A DNA stretch of 64,000 nt, taken from Ferrovibrio sp. MS7 (lineage in GTDB: Bacteria > Pseudomonadota > Alphaproteobacteria > Ferrovibrionales > Ferrovibrionaceae). The stretch is taken from positions 124,001 through 188,000 of the forward strand of contig NZ_JBBKBA010000003.1 of the NCBI RefSeq assembly GCF_038404985.1. The letters are read 5' to 3'. Positions 50,913 to 59,983 of the stretch are shown in pieces. Under the pieces are notes generated by a model that had not been told where the DNA came from, searched no databases, and was given only the letters and a program-made list of their open reading frames with translations. Each line of letters begins with the position of its first letter. The first letter of the stretch is position 1. The translations under genes and the position numbers were made by a program.

Positions 50913-53900
50913 ATGGGTATCTCCGACCTTTGCATCCGCCGCCCGGTTTTCGCCACCGTGCTGAGCCTGGTGGTGGTGCTGATCGGCCTGGTGTCGTTCA
51001 CCCGCCTCACTGTGCGCGAATATCCCAATATCGATCCGCCGGTGGTGCTGGTGGAAACCGTCTATCGCGGCGCCAGCGCCGAGGTGATCGAGAGCCAGGT
51101 GACGCGCGTGCTGGAGGAATCCATCGCCGGCATCGAAGGCATCGACTTCCTGCGCTCAATCACGCGCCAGGAACGCAGCCTGGTAGTGGTGCGCTTCAAG
51201 CTGTCCCGCGACGCGGAATCCACCGCCAATGACGTCCGCGACCGCGTCAGCCGCGTGCGCGGCAAGCTGCCGCCGGAAATCGACGAGCCCATCGTTTCCA
51301 AGGTGGAAGCCGATGCCCAGCCGGTGCTGTTCATCGCCTTCTCGTCCGAGCGCCATACCTCGCTGGAACTAACCGATTACGCCGACCGCTATGTGAAGGA
51401 CCGGCTGCAATCCATCGCCGGCGTGGCGGAAGCCCGCATCTTCGGCGAGCGCCGCTATGCCATGCGGCTATGGCTCGATGCCGCCCGCCTCGCCGCCTAC
51501 AACATGACGCCGCAGGATGTGGAAGGCGCGCTGCGCCGGCAGAATGTGGAAGTGCCAGCCGGCCGCATCGAGAGCCAGAATATGGAATTCACCGTGCTGT
51601 CGGAAACCGACCTGCGCACGGCGGAACAGTTCGGCGCCATCATTGTCCGCGAGGTCAACGGCTATCCGGTGCGTGTGCGCGATGTCGGCCGCGCCGAGGT
51701 CGGGCCGCTGGACGAGCGCGTCAGTGTCCGCTTCAACGGCAAGCCCGCCGTGTCGCTCGGTATCGTTAAGCAGGCGGTGGCCAACCCGCTGGATATCTCG
51801 CGTGGCGTGCGCGAGGCCCTGCCCGATATCCTGGAGAACCTGCCCGACGGCATGCGTGCCGAGGTCGCCTACGATACCTCGGTATTCATCGAAGCCTCGA
51901 TCAAGTCGGTCTACCGCACCATCGGCGAAGCTGTGTTGCTGGTGGTGGCGGTGGTGTTCCTGTTCCTGCGCAACATCCGCGCCACGCTGATTCCGGTGGT
52001 CACCATCCCCGCCTCGCTGATGGGCGCCTTCGCCATCATGCTGGCGCTCGGCTTCACCATCAACACCCTCACCTTGCTTGCTATGGTGCTGGCCATCGGC
52101 CTGGTGGTGGACGATGCCATCGTGGTGCTGGAAAACATCTATCGCCATATCGAGGAAGGCATGGCGCCGCTGGATGCCGCTTTCAAGGGCGCCAAGGAAA
52201 TCGGTTTCGCCGTGGTGGCAATGACGCTGACCCTGGCTGCCGTGTATGCCCCCATCGGCTTCATGAGCGGCACCACGGGCCGTCTGTTCACCGAATTCGC
52301 CTGGGCCCTGGCCGGCGCCGTGCTGGTCTCCGGCTTCGTCGCATTGACGCTCAGCCCGATGATGTGCGGCCGTCTGCTGAAGCACGAAACCAACCACAGC
52401 TTTTTCTACAATGTCGTCGAGAATGTGCTGAATGGCATCACCAACGGCTATCGCCGCCTGCTCGGCAGCACGCTCAAGGTCCGCTGGCTGGTGATCCTGA
52501 TCGGCATCGGCTTCGCCGGCAGCAGCTATTTCGTGTTCAAGCAGTTGAAGCCGGAACTCTCGCCGGTGGAGGATCGCGGCACCATTGTGGGTTCGTTCAA
52601 CGGCCCTGAAGGCGCCACGATCAATTACATGGAAAAGTATGCCCGCCAGGTCGAGAAGATCATGGAAGGCGTGCCGGAAGCCGAGGCGCGCTTCGTCGTC
52701 TCGGGCAATCCCATCGTGTCGCAGGGCGTTTCCTTCACCCGCCTTGCTCATTGGGACCAGCGCAAGCGCAAGCAGCAGGAAATCGTCACGCAGTTGAACC
52801 CGAAGATGCGTGAATTGGCCGGCGTGCAGGGCTTCGCCGACAACCCGCGTTCGCTGGGCCAGAATCTCCGTTCGCCGGCAGTGTGGATCGTGCTGCAGGC
52901 CAATGTCGATTACGACGAACTGAATCGCATGGTCGCGATGGTGCTGGTGGAGGCCGAAAAATATCCGGCTTTGGCCAATGTCGATACCCGCCTGAAGCTG
53001 AACAAGCCGGAGGTCAAGGTTTCGGTGAACCGCGACAAGGCGGCGGATATGGGCGTCGAGGTCGATACCATCGGTCGCACGCTGGAAACCATGCTGGGTG
53101 GCCGCCAGGTGACGCGGTTCAAGCAGAACGGCAAGCAGTATGACGTGATCGTGCAGGTGGCGGATGTCGACCGCGCCAACCCGGACGACCTCTCCAAGAT
53201 CTATGTACGCGGCTCGTCTGGCCAGATGATCCAGCTTTCCAATCTGGTCACCGTGCGGGAATCCTTGAGTGCCCGCGAGCTCACCCGCATGAGCCAGCTT
53301 CGTGCCGCCGATATTACCGCCAACGTGGCGCCGGGCTATTCCGAAGGCGAAGCCCTGGCGCAGCTCGAGGAGGCCGTGCGTGCCGTGCTGCCGCGCGGCG
53401 TGCAGATCGACTACAACGGCCAATCGCGCGAATTCAAGCAAGCCTCGGGCGATATCTACTTCACCTTCATCCTGGCGCTGGCCTTCATCTACCTGGTGCT
53501 GGCGGCGCAGTTCGAAAGCTTCATCGACCCGTTCATCATCATGCTTACCGTGCCGCTTTCCATGACCGGCGCGCTGCTGGCGCTGAAATATGGCGGCGGC
53601 ACCATGAACATCTACAGCCAGGTGGGATTGGTGACTCTTGTCGGCCTGATCACCAAGAACGGCATCCTGATCGTGGAATTTGCCAACCAGCTCCAGGAAC
53701 AGGGCCGCTCGCGGTTAGACGCCGTGATCGAGGCGGCGGCGTTGCGCCTGCGCCCGATCCTGATGACCACGGCGGCGATGGTGCTGGGCGCTCTGCCGCT
53801 GGCCATGGCCATGGGTGCCGGCGCGGAAAGCCGCAACCAGATCGGCCTGGTGATCGTCGGCGGCCTGTCGCTCGGCACCCTGCTGACGCTGTTCGTGGTA

Positions 53901-54017
53901 CCCACCGCCTACACCATCCTGGCCCGCGACCGCAGCAAGATGGCTGTGAAGCCTTCGGACGAACATGGCCCTGGTCACGACGCCGGACACCATCCGGCGC
54001 CGCACCCGGCGGAGTAA
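50913..54017 (+). CDS. RND multidrug efflux permease (AcrB/HAE1 type)
   Basis: Proton-driven trimeric pump, 1034 residues, twelve helices and two large periplasmic loops. It starts MGISDLCIRRPVFATVLSLV; TM4 has the proton-relay aspartates in LAIGLVVDDAIVVLENIYRH, and TM10-11 GLVTLVGLITKNGILIVEFA with the relay lysine. The C-terminus is His/Pro-rich. Operon of adaptor and pump only; the outer-membrane factor must come from elsewhere. Its last codons form a shared hairpin with the convergent MFS gene. Confidence 0.95.
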   Translation: MGISDLCIRRPVFATVLSLVVVLIGLVSFTRLTVREYPNIDPPVVLVETVYRGASAEVIESQVTRVLEESIAGIEGIDFLRSITRQERSLVVVRFKLSRDAESTANDVRDRVSRVRGKLPPEIDEPIVSKVEADAQPVLFIAFSSERHTSLELTDYADRYVKDRLQSIAGVAEARIFGERRYAMRLWLDAARLAAYNMTPQDVEGALRRQNVEVPAGRIESQNMEFTVLSETDLRTAEQFGAIIVREVNGYPVRVRDVGRAEVGPLDERVSVRFNGKPAVSLGIVKQAVANPLDISRGVREALPDILENLPDGMRAEVAYDTSVFIEASIKSVYRTIGEAVLLVVAVVFLFLRNIRATLIPVVTIPASLMGAFAIMLALGFTINTLTLLAMVLAIGLVVDDAIVVLENIYRHIEEGMAPLDAAFKGAKEIGFAVVAMTLTLAAVYAPIGFMSGTTGRLFTEFAWALAGAVLVSGFVALTLSPMMCGRLLKHETNHSFFYNVVENVLNGITNGYRRLLGSTLKVRWLVILIGIGFAGSSYFVFKQLKPELSPVEDRGTIVGSFNGPEGATINYMEKYARQVEKIMEGVPEAEARFVVSGNPIVSQGVSFTRLAHWDQRKRKQQEIVTQLNPKMRELAGVQGFADNPRSLGQNLRSPAVWIVLQANVDYDELNRMVAMVLVEAEKYPALANVDTRLKLNKPEVKVSVNRDKAADMGVEVDTIGRTLETMLGGRQVTRFKQNGKQYDVIVQVADVDRANPDDLSKIYVRGSSGQMIQLSNLVTVRESLSARELTRMSQLRAADITANVAPGYSEGEALAQLEEAVRAVLPRGVQIDYNGQSREFKQASGDIYFTFILALAFIYLVLAAQFESFIDPFIIMLTVPLSMTGALLALKYGGGTMNIYSQVGLVTLVGLITKNGILIVEFANQLQEQGRSRLDAVIEAAALRLRPILMTTAAMVLGALPLAMAMGAGAESRNQIGLVIVGGLSLGTLLTLFVVPTAYTILARDRSKMAVKPSDEHGPGHDAGHHPAPHPAE

Positions 54018-54030
54018 GCCCTACTCCGCC
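54008..54030. terminator. Shared stem-loop at convergent stop codons
   Basis: GGCGGAGTA-AGCCC-TACTCCGCC, perfect nine-base stem. The TAA of the RND pump gene and the TAG of the MFS gene both lie in the stem-loop junctions. It could end or protect both mRNAs; no T-run is present. Confidence 0.5.
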
Positions 54031-55223
54031 GCTTGCGTGGCAGCGGGCGCGATCTCCTCGGGCCGGTGCGGGAAAGCCAGCGAGCCGAGGAAGATGAACA
54101 CGCCCAGCACCGCCAGCACGGTATACACCGCTTCGAAATTGCCGGTGCGGGTATGCAGGAATGAGATCAGCGGCACGGCGAGCGCGCTGGCGGTGAACGA
54201 CATCACGTAGCGGATCGAGAAAGCCCGGGCGCGCCAGGAATCCGTGGTGTAGCGCGCGATCATGGCGTCGTTGATCGTCACTTGGCCGAATAGCGCAAAC
54301 ATGATGCCAGCGGCGAAGCCGAGCAACGGCCAGCCCACCGCCCAGCCGGCAAGGAAGAAGCACGGCGCCTGCAAAGCCGCCACCGGCACGAACACTTTGC
54401 GCAGCGGCAGCTTGTCGATGATATTGCCAATGATGAGCTGCGCCATGGCGCCGAAGGTGTAGACCAGGGCGGCGGTGATGCCGATGCCGAAGGTGCTGAG
54501 CGCACCGAACTGAAGCTGTTCCTCGAACAGCTTGGGCAGCGACACCGTGCCGGCATTGAAGGTGATGCCGCCGGCAATCGTCACCAAGGACAGCACCACG
54601 AAGGCGCGGATCACCACGTCGCGCGGCACATCCACGGCCTTCTTGGCCGCTGCCTTGCCAGCACTCGGGCGGTTCGGCACCATGATCAGCCAGAACACGC
54701 CGGCGATCAGCGCCGCCGCGCCGGGCACGAAGAAAGCCGCGCGCCAGCCGAGCCATTGCGCCAGGCCGCCGGTGATCAACGCCGCCAGCGCCACGCCCAT
54801 ATTGCCCCACACGCCGTTGATGCCGAGATCGCGGCCCATCTTCTCGACATTGGCCACCAGCAGCGCGCCGCCGACCGGGTGATAGATGGCCGCGAAAAGG
54901 CCCATGGCGGTGAGGCCGACGGCGATCTGCCACGGCGCCTGGGCCAGGCCGGTGAGCATGGTGGCGCTGCCAATGCCGAAGAAGAAGATCGTCATCATCT
55001 TGTGCCGGCTCCAGCGGTCGCCGAGCCAGCCGGCGGGGATGGAGAACAGGCCGAACGAGATGAAACCGCCGATCGAGAGTGCCAGCAATTCGCCGTAAGG
55101 CAGGCCGAAAGCCTGATCCATGGTCAGCACGGCGGTGGGAAAAATCAGCATCAGCATGTGGTCGAAGGCGTGGCCGATATTGACGAAATTCACCACGCGG
55201 CGGGACAGGTTCATGTTTGGCAC
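54021..55223 (-). CDS. MFS transporter
   Basis: A 400-residue twelve-helix major facilitator protein. The loop 2-3 motif appears as FSIPAGWLGDRWSRHKMM (GxxxDRxxRR type), and the middle loop (KAAAKKAVDVPRDV) is basic. Substrate not deducible. The divergent AraC-type gene 82 bases away is the likely regulator. Its stop is three bases from that of the RND pump. Confidence 0.9.
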   Translation of the reverse strand: MPNMNLSRRVVNFVNIGHAFDHMLMLIFPTAVLTMDQAFGLPYGELLALSIGGFISFGLFSIPAGWLGDRWSRHKMMTIFFFGIGSATMLTGLAQAPWQIAVGLTAMGLFAAIYHPVGGALLVANVEKMGRDLGINGVWGNMGVALAALITGGLAQWLGWRAAFFVPGAAALIAGVFWLIMVPNRPSAGKAAAKKAVDVPRDVVIRAFVVLSLVTIAGGITFNAGTVSLPKLFEEQLQFGALSTFGIGITAALVYTFGAMAQLIIGNIIDKLPLRKVFVPVAALQAPCFFLAGWAVGWPLLGFAAGIMFALFGQVTINDAMIARYTTDSWRARAFSIRYVMSFTASALAVPLISFLHTRTGNFEAVYTVLAVLGVFIFLGSLAFPHRPEEIAPAATQAAE

Positions 55224-55247
55224 TCCAGGGAGACGCGATTCCGACCT

Positions 55248-55265
55248 GGACAGGCTAGCCTGTCC
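55248..55265. promoter_or_regulatory. Perfect 18-base palindrome between divergent MFS and AraC genes
   Basis: GGACAGGCTAGCCTGTCC, fully self-complementary, located 25 bases upstream of the MFS start codon and 41 bases upstream of the AraC-type start. Best operator candidate in the window by symmetry. Confidence 0.6.
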
Positions 55266-55305
55266 GGTTCAATCTGTTCTGCCAAATATCATCGAGTTTC
55301 TGCCA

Positions 55306-56094
55306 ATGGCGGCCAAAAGCACCAATCCGCAGGATTACCAGCATGTGCCCCGCCCGGTGGCGGCGATGGCCAAGCCCTTCCCGGCCGGCTACCACATCGC
55401 GCCGCATGACCATCCGCGCGCCCAGTTGCTCTATGCGGTGAGCGGCGTGATGCGGGTGATGACCCCGGAAGGCGCCTTCGTGGTGCCGCCACTGCGCGCC
55501 GTGTGGGTGCCGGCCGGCATGCCCCATGAGGTGCGGATGGCCTCTGCCGTGGCGATGCGCACGCTTTACGTCGCCCCCGATGCCGACCCTGCCCTGCCCA
55601 CCGAATGCCGGGTGGTCGATGTGTCGCCGCTGCTACGCGAACTGATTCTGGAAGCGGTGGCCGAACCGCTGGAATACGACACGGAGGGCCGCGCCGGCCT
55701 GATCATGCAGTTGATCCTGGATGAACTGCGCCGCCTGCCCGCCGTGCCGCTGGGCCTGCCGATGCCCCGGGATGCGCGGCTGCAACGGCTCTGCGAGGCC
55801 TTGCTGGAGCAGCCTGGCAGCCGGCTGTCGCTGGAGGATTGGGCGGCGAAAAGTGGCGCCAGCCCGCGCACGCTCGCCCGCCTGTTCCAGCAGGAAACAG
55901 GTTTGAGCTTCCGCCGCTGGCGCGAGCGCGCCCGGCTGGCCGATGCAGTGGCGCGGCTGGCCGGTGGTGAGCCGGTAGCGCGGGTGGCAGCCCGGCTCGG
56001 CTATGACAGCGCTTCGGCCTTCACGGCGATGTTCCGGCGCTCGCTGGGCGTGCCGCCGCAGCGCTATCTGGCCGCTACCGCAAGCTTGTCTTGA
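55306..56094 (+). CDS. AraC-family regulator with N-terminal cupin domain
   Basis: A 262-residue regulator. Cupin-like sensor at about residues 20-110 (FPAGYHIAPHDHPRAQLLYA, AVWVPAGMPHEVRM), C-terminal double helix-turn-helix (LSLEDWAAKSGASPRTLARL, ARLGYDSASAFTAMFRRSLG). The ATG at 55306 is chosen because it begins the sensor domain; the open frame extends further upstream through the intergenic gap. Divergent from an MFS gene, the classic layout for regulator and exporter. Confidence 0.93.
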   Translation: MAAKSTNPQDYQHVPRPVAAMAKPFPAGYHIAPHDHPRAQLLYAVSGVMRVMTPEGAFVVPPLRAVWVPAGMPHEVRMASAVAMRTLYVAPDADPALPTECRVVDVSPLLRELILEAVAEPLEYDTEGRAGLIMQLILDELRRLPAVPLGLPMPRDARLQRLCEALLEQPGSRLSLEDWAAKSGASPRTLARLFQQETGLSFRRWRERARLADAVARLAGGEPVARVAARLGYDSASAFTAMFRRSLGVPPQRYLAATASLS

Positions 56095-56152
56095 CCGGCC
56101 CGGGGCATTCTCTAAAGTAGTTGCACATAAAACATAAATCTGGAGGAACGTT

Positions 56153-57151
56153 ATGATTCGGGCCATCTCGCGGCGCAGCCTTGCCGCAGCTATTGCCTTC
56201 ACCCTGCCCGCTCTTGCGGTCCTCGGCGCTTCCGGCGCTGCCCAGGCACAAGCCTGGCCGAACCGGCCGATCACCTGGGTCGTGCCCTTCCCGGCCGGCG
56301 GCGGCACCGATGCCTTTGCCCGTCCGCTGGCTGCCGTCATCGGCAAGGCGCTGAACCAGCAGATTGTAATCGATAACCGTGGCGGTGCCGGCGGCACCAT
56401 CGGTGCCAGCGTGGCGGCCCGCGCCCCGGCTGACGGCTACAACTTCTTCATCGGCGCGGCGCATCACACCATCGCGCCGTCGCTGTATCCGAAGCTCGAT
56501 TACGATCTTGAGAAGGATTTCGTGCCGATCACCGTGATCGCGCAGCCGCCGCAGGTGATCGTGGTCAACCCGCAGAAGGTTGAGGCCCGCACGCTGGCCG
56601 ATCTGATCAAGTATCTCAAGGCCAATCCGGGCAAGATGGATTACGGCTCGGCCGGCAACGGCACCACGCACCACCTGGCCGGCGAACTGTTCAAGATCGT
56701 CACCAAGACCGAAATCACCCATGTGCCGTATCGCGGCGCCGGCCCGGCCATGCAGGGCCTGCTGGCGGGCGAAGTGCACATGATTTTCGACGGCCTCGGC
56801 ACTTCGGCGGGCCAGATCACTGGCGGCCGCATCATTCCGCTGGGCATGGCCTCGCCGACGCGCAACGGCGCCTTCCCGAATGTGCCGACCACCAAGGAAG
56901 CCGGGCTGGATGGCTATGTCGTCTCCACCTGGTATGCCATGTGGGCGCCGAAGGGTACGCCGGCGGATATCGTGTCGAAGATGTATGCCGAGACCCGCAA
57001 GGCGCTCGACTCAGCCGAACTCAAGGACATCTGGTCGAAGAACGGTTCGGATACCCCGACCATGACCCCGGCGGAATTCGCGCCGTTCGTCAGTTCGGAA
57101 ATCAAGCGCTGGGCGGAAGTGGTGAAAACCTCCGGTGCGAAGCTCGACTGA
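56153..57151 (+). CDS. Bug-family (TctC) periplasmic solute-binding protein
   Basis: A 332-residue receptor with a signal peptide ending GAAQAQA, then WPNRPITWVVPFPAGGGTDA, the Bug signature, and LDYDLEKDFVPITVIAQPPQ. GGAGG lies seven to ten bases before the ATG. Followed by an MFS permease and an AMP-forming CoA ligase; no TctA/B permease nearby. Ligand probably an organic or aromatic acid. Confidence 0.92.
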   Translation: MIRAISRRSLAAAIAFTLPALAVLGASGAAQAQAWPNRPITWVVPFPAGGGTDAFARPLAAVIGKALNQQIVIDNRGGAGGTIGASVAARAPADGYNFFIGAAHHTIAPSLYPKLDYDLEKDFVPITVIAQPPQVIVVNPQKVEARTLADLIKYLKANPGKMDYGSAGNGTTHHLAGELFKIVTKTEITHVPYRGAGPAMQGLLAGEVHMIFDGLGTSAGQITGGRIIPLGMASPTRNGAFPNVPTTKEAGLDGYVVSTWYAMWAPKGTPADIVSKMYAETRKALDSAELKDIWSKNGSDTPTMTPAEFAPFVSSEIKRWAEVVKTSGAKLD

Positions 57152-57233
57152 CCCGGCGTTTCCTGTAACCCTGTCTGCGTTTTAAATAACCTGGCGGTGC
57201 GGCTCCCGGCGGGGCCGCACCGAAGAGGCTGAT

Positions 57234-58466
57234 GTGTCGATTGCGTACCGCATTCTGGTCTGCTGCTGCCTGAGCTATATCATCAGCCAGTTCTACCGCT
57301 CGGCCAATGCCGTGATCGGCCCGGATCTGATGCGGGAACTGCATCTCACGCCGGATGACCTCGGCATCCTCACCGGCGCCTTCTTCATCACTTTCGCGGT
57401 CAGCCAGTTCGCGGTCGGTATCGCGCTCGACCGCTGGGGCCCGCGCCTCACCATCCTGGTTACGCTTGCCATCGCCTTCATCGGCGCGCTGTGGTTCGCC
57501 ACCGGCGATGGCCTGCTGGAATTGACGCTGGCCCGCATCGTGCTCGGCTTCGGCTGCAGCGCCTTGCTTACGGGACCGCTGGTGCTGTTCGGCCGCTGGT
57601 TCGCGCCGGAGAAATTCGCCACCATTTCCGGCATCCTGATCGCGGTCGGCAATCTCGGGGTCATCGCCTCCACCGCGCCGCTGGCCTGGTTTTCGCAAAC
57701 CTATGGCTGGCGTGCCGCCTTCTATGTTTCGGGCGGTTTCACTGTGCTGCTGATCGTGCTCTCCTGGTTCGCGCTGCGCGATGATCCCGATCCGGCGAAG
57801 GCAAAGGCCGTGCAGGGCGAAAGCCTGACCGAGACCATACGCGGCATCGGCGACGTGGTGCGCAATCCCAGTTTCCCCTATCTCTTCGTCTTCATTTTCA
57901 CCGTCTATGCCACCTTCATCACCCTGCTCGGCCTGTGGAGCGGGCCTTATCTGCATGACGTGCATGGACTCGACACCACGGCGCGCGGCAAGGTGCTGAT
58001 CTTCATGGCCGTGGGTGCGGCCATCGGCTATTTCCTCTGGGGACCACTCGACCGCGTGTTCAACACACGCAAATGGCTGCTGGCAGTCGGCGTCGGCACA
58101 CAGGTGCTCTGCCTCGCCGCCATCATCCTGATTCCGGGCCTGAGCGTATTCACCGTCGGCGCCATCCTGACACTGATCGCGGTGATGAACGGCTCCACGG
58201 TGATGATCTTCGCCCATGCCCGCAGCGTGTTTCCGCCGGAACTGGCCGGACGCGGCATCACCACACTGAATATCGGCACCATGGGCGGCGCCGCCTTCCA
58301 GCAGATTCTCACCGGCTACCTGATGGCATGGTTGACGCCTGCCGGCACGCAGCCGACCGAGATGGCTTACCGCATCGTGTTCGGCCTGCAAGTGGTGCTG
58401 CTCGCCGCGGCGCTGGCCTTTTATCTGCGGGTGCCCGATGCCAAGCCGGGTATGATGAAGCAATGA
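57234..58466 (+). CDS. MFS transporter, organic/aromatic acid candidate
   Basis: A 410-residue twelve-helix MFS protein from a GTG start with AGAGG upstream. Motifs FAVGIALDRWGPRLTILVT in loop 2-3 and GRWFAPEKFATISGILIAVG. The following CoA-ligase gene overlaps its stop by four bases, so import of a carboxylic acid for activation is plausible. Substrate is not fixed by sequence. Confidence 0.9.
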   Translation: MSIAYRILVCCCLSYIISQFYRSANAVIGPDLMRELHLTPDDLGILTGAFFITFAVSQFAVGIALDRWGPRLTILVTLAIAFIGALWFATGDGLLELTLARIVLGFGCSALLTGPLVLFGRWFAPEKFATISGILIAVGNLGVIASTAPLAWFSQTYGWRAAFYVSGGFTVLLIVLSWFALRDDPDPAKAKAVQGESLTETIRGIGDVVRNPSFPYLFVFIFTVYATFITLLGLWSGPYLHDVHGLDTTARGKVLIFMAVGAAIGYFLWGPLDRVFNTRKWLLAVGVGTQVLCLAAIILIPGLSVFTVGAILTLIAVMNGSTVMIFAHARSVFPPELAGRGITTLNIGTMGGAAFQQILTGYLMAWLTPAGTQPTEMAYRIVFGLQVVLLAAALAFYLRVPDAKPGMMKQ

Positions 58467-59980
58467 CCGAGCCTGTCGCCGCCCGTTTCAACATCGCGCG
58501 CTACTGCCTGGAAGCGAATGCCCGGCTGCGGCCGCACAAGACCGCCATGATCCTGGTCGGTGAGGCCAGCGAAACCCGCATGAGTTTCGCCGAGGTGGAT
58601 CTCGCCGTGCGCCGCCTGGCGGCAGGGCTGCTCAGCCTGAACCTGCCGCCACGCTCGCGCATCATGATCCGCATGGCGAACGATGCCGATTACGCGCTGA
58701 CCTATTTCGCCACCATCGCCGCCGGCCATGTCGCCCTGCCCTCCAGCGCGCAGCTCACTGCCCATGAGGCCGAATTCCTGCTCGGCAATTCCGGCGCCGC
58801 CGCTGTCGCCGCCTCCGCCGAACTGGCGCGCGACCTGAAGCTGCCCGATGGCGTGCTGCTGCTTGATCCGGCAACCCTGGCACGGCTGAAGCAAACGCCG
58901 CCGCTGGAAGGCTATGCCGATACCTCGGCCGACGATCCCGCCTATCTGATCTATACTTCCGGGACCACAGGCAAGCCCAAGGGTGTGCTGCATGCCCAGC
59001 GCGCCGCCTGGGGCCGCCGGCCGATGCATCAGGGCTGGCTCGGCCTGCAGGAAAGCGATGTGCTGCTGCATGCCGGCGCCTTCAACTGGACCTACACGCT
59101 CGGCGTCGGCCTGGTCGATCCCTGGGCGGCGGGCGCCACCACGGTGCTCTATAACGGCCCGCGCGATGTCAGCATCTGGCCAAAACTGATAGAGCGTCAC
59201 CGGGCCACCATCTTCGCCGCCGTGCCGACGCTCTATCGCCAGATCCTGAAATACGGCGATGTGAAGCAGTTCGACCTTTCCAGCCTGCGCCATGGCTGCA
59301 CGGCCGGCGAGGCCTTGCAGCCCGCCCTGCTCGCCGAATGGCAGGAAGTGATGCAGAAGCCGCTCTATGAAGCCCTCGGCATGAGCGAGATTTCCACCTA
59401 CATCTCCACCGGCCCCGGCATGGCGATAAAGCCCGGCAGCCCGGGCAAGCCGCAGCCGGGCCGCCGTGTTGCCATTCTTCCCGTCGATAGCGACAGCACC
59501 GAGGCTTTGCCCACTGGCGAGATCGGCCTGCTGGCGGTGCATCGTTCCGAGCCGTCGCTGATGCTCGGCTACTGGCACCGGCCCGAGGAGGAAGCCTTGG
59601 TCTATCGTGGCGACTGGTTTCTCGGCGGCGACCTCGCCGCGCTCGATGATGATGGCTATCTCTGGCACCATGGCCGCAACGACGACGTGATGAATGCCAT
59701 GGGCTACCGCGTCTCGCCGGCCGAAGTGGAAGCCGCTTTGGCCGATCATCCCGCCGTGCAGGAAATCGCCGTCACCGAATTGCGCGTGCGCGCCGATGTA
59801 TCAGTGATTGCCGCCTTCATCGTGCCGCGCGAGGGTGCCCGGCCGGATGTTCAGGACCTCGACGCCTTCGCTCATGACCGCCTGGCGGGCTATAAATGCC
59901 CGCGCGAATGGCGCTTCATCGACACCCTGCCGCGCACCGCCAATGGCAAAGTGCAGCGCAAACGGTTGGCGCAGACTTAA
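58463..59980 (+). CDS. AMP-forming acyl/aryl-CoA ligase (benzoate-CoA ligase-like)
   Basis: A 505-residue ANL-superfamily adenylating enzyme. P-loop YLIYTSGTTGKPKGVLHAQR, aromatic-acid-type LHAGAFNWTYTLGVGLVDPW, EALGMSEISTYIST, the hinge GRNDDVMNAMGYRVSPAEVE and the catalytic lysine in RTANGKVQRKRL. The NWTYTLG segment is like benzoate/acyl-CoA ligases; substrate not certain. Start ATG overlaps the MFS stop (ATGA). Convergent with the antiporter gene three bases away. Confidence 0.9.
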   Translation: MTEPVAARFNIARYCLEANARLRPHKTAMILVGEASETRMSFAEVDLAVRRLAAGLLSLNLPPRSRIMIRMANDADYALTYFATIAAGHVALPSSAQLTAHEAEFLLGNSGAAAVAASAELARDLKLPDGVLLLDPATLARLKQTPPLEGYADTSADDPAYLIYTSGTTGKPKGVLHAQRAAWGRRPMHQGWLGLQESDVLLHAGAFNWTYTLGVGLVDPWAAGATTVLYNGPRDVSIWPKLIERHRATIFAAVPTLYRQILKYGDVKQFDLSSLRHGCTAGEALQPALLAEWQEVMQKPLYEALGMSEISTYISTGPGMAIKPGSPGKPQPGRRVAILPVDSDSTEALPTGEIGLLAVHRSEPSLMLGYWHRPEEEALVYRGDWFLGGDLAALDDDGYLWHHGRNDDVMNAMGYRVSPAEVEAALADHPAVQEIAVTELRVRADVSVIAAFIVPREGARPDVQDLDAFAHDRLAGYKCPREWRFIDTLPRTANGKVQRKRLAQT

Positions 59981-59983
59981 GCC

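Noticed and set aside
51468-53441. Long open frame opposite the RND pump gene
   Set aside because: Antisense to an intact AcrB-type gene; His/Gln-rich composition of a shadow frame, no recognisable motif.
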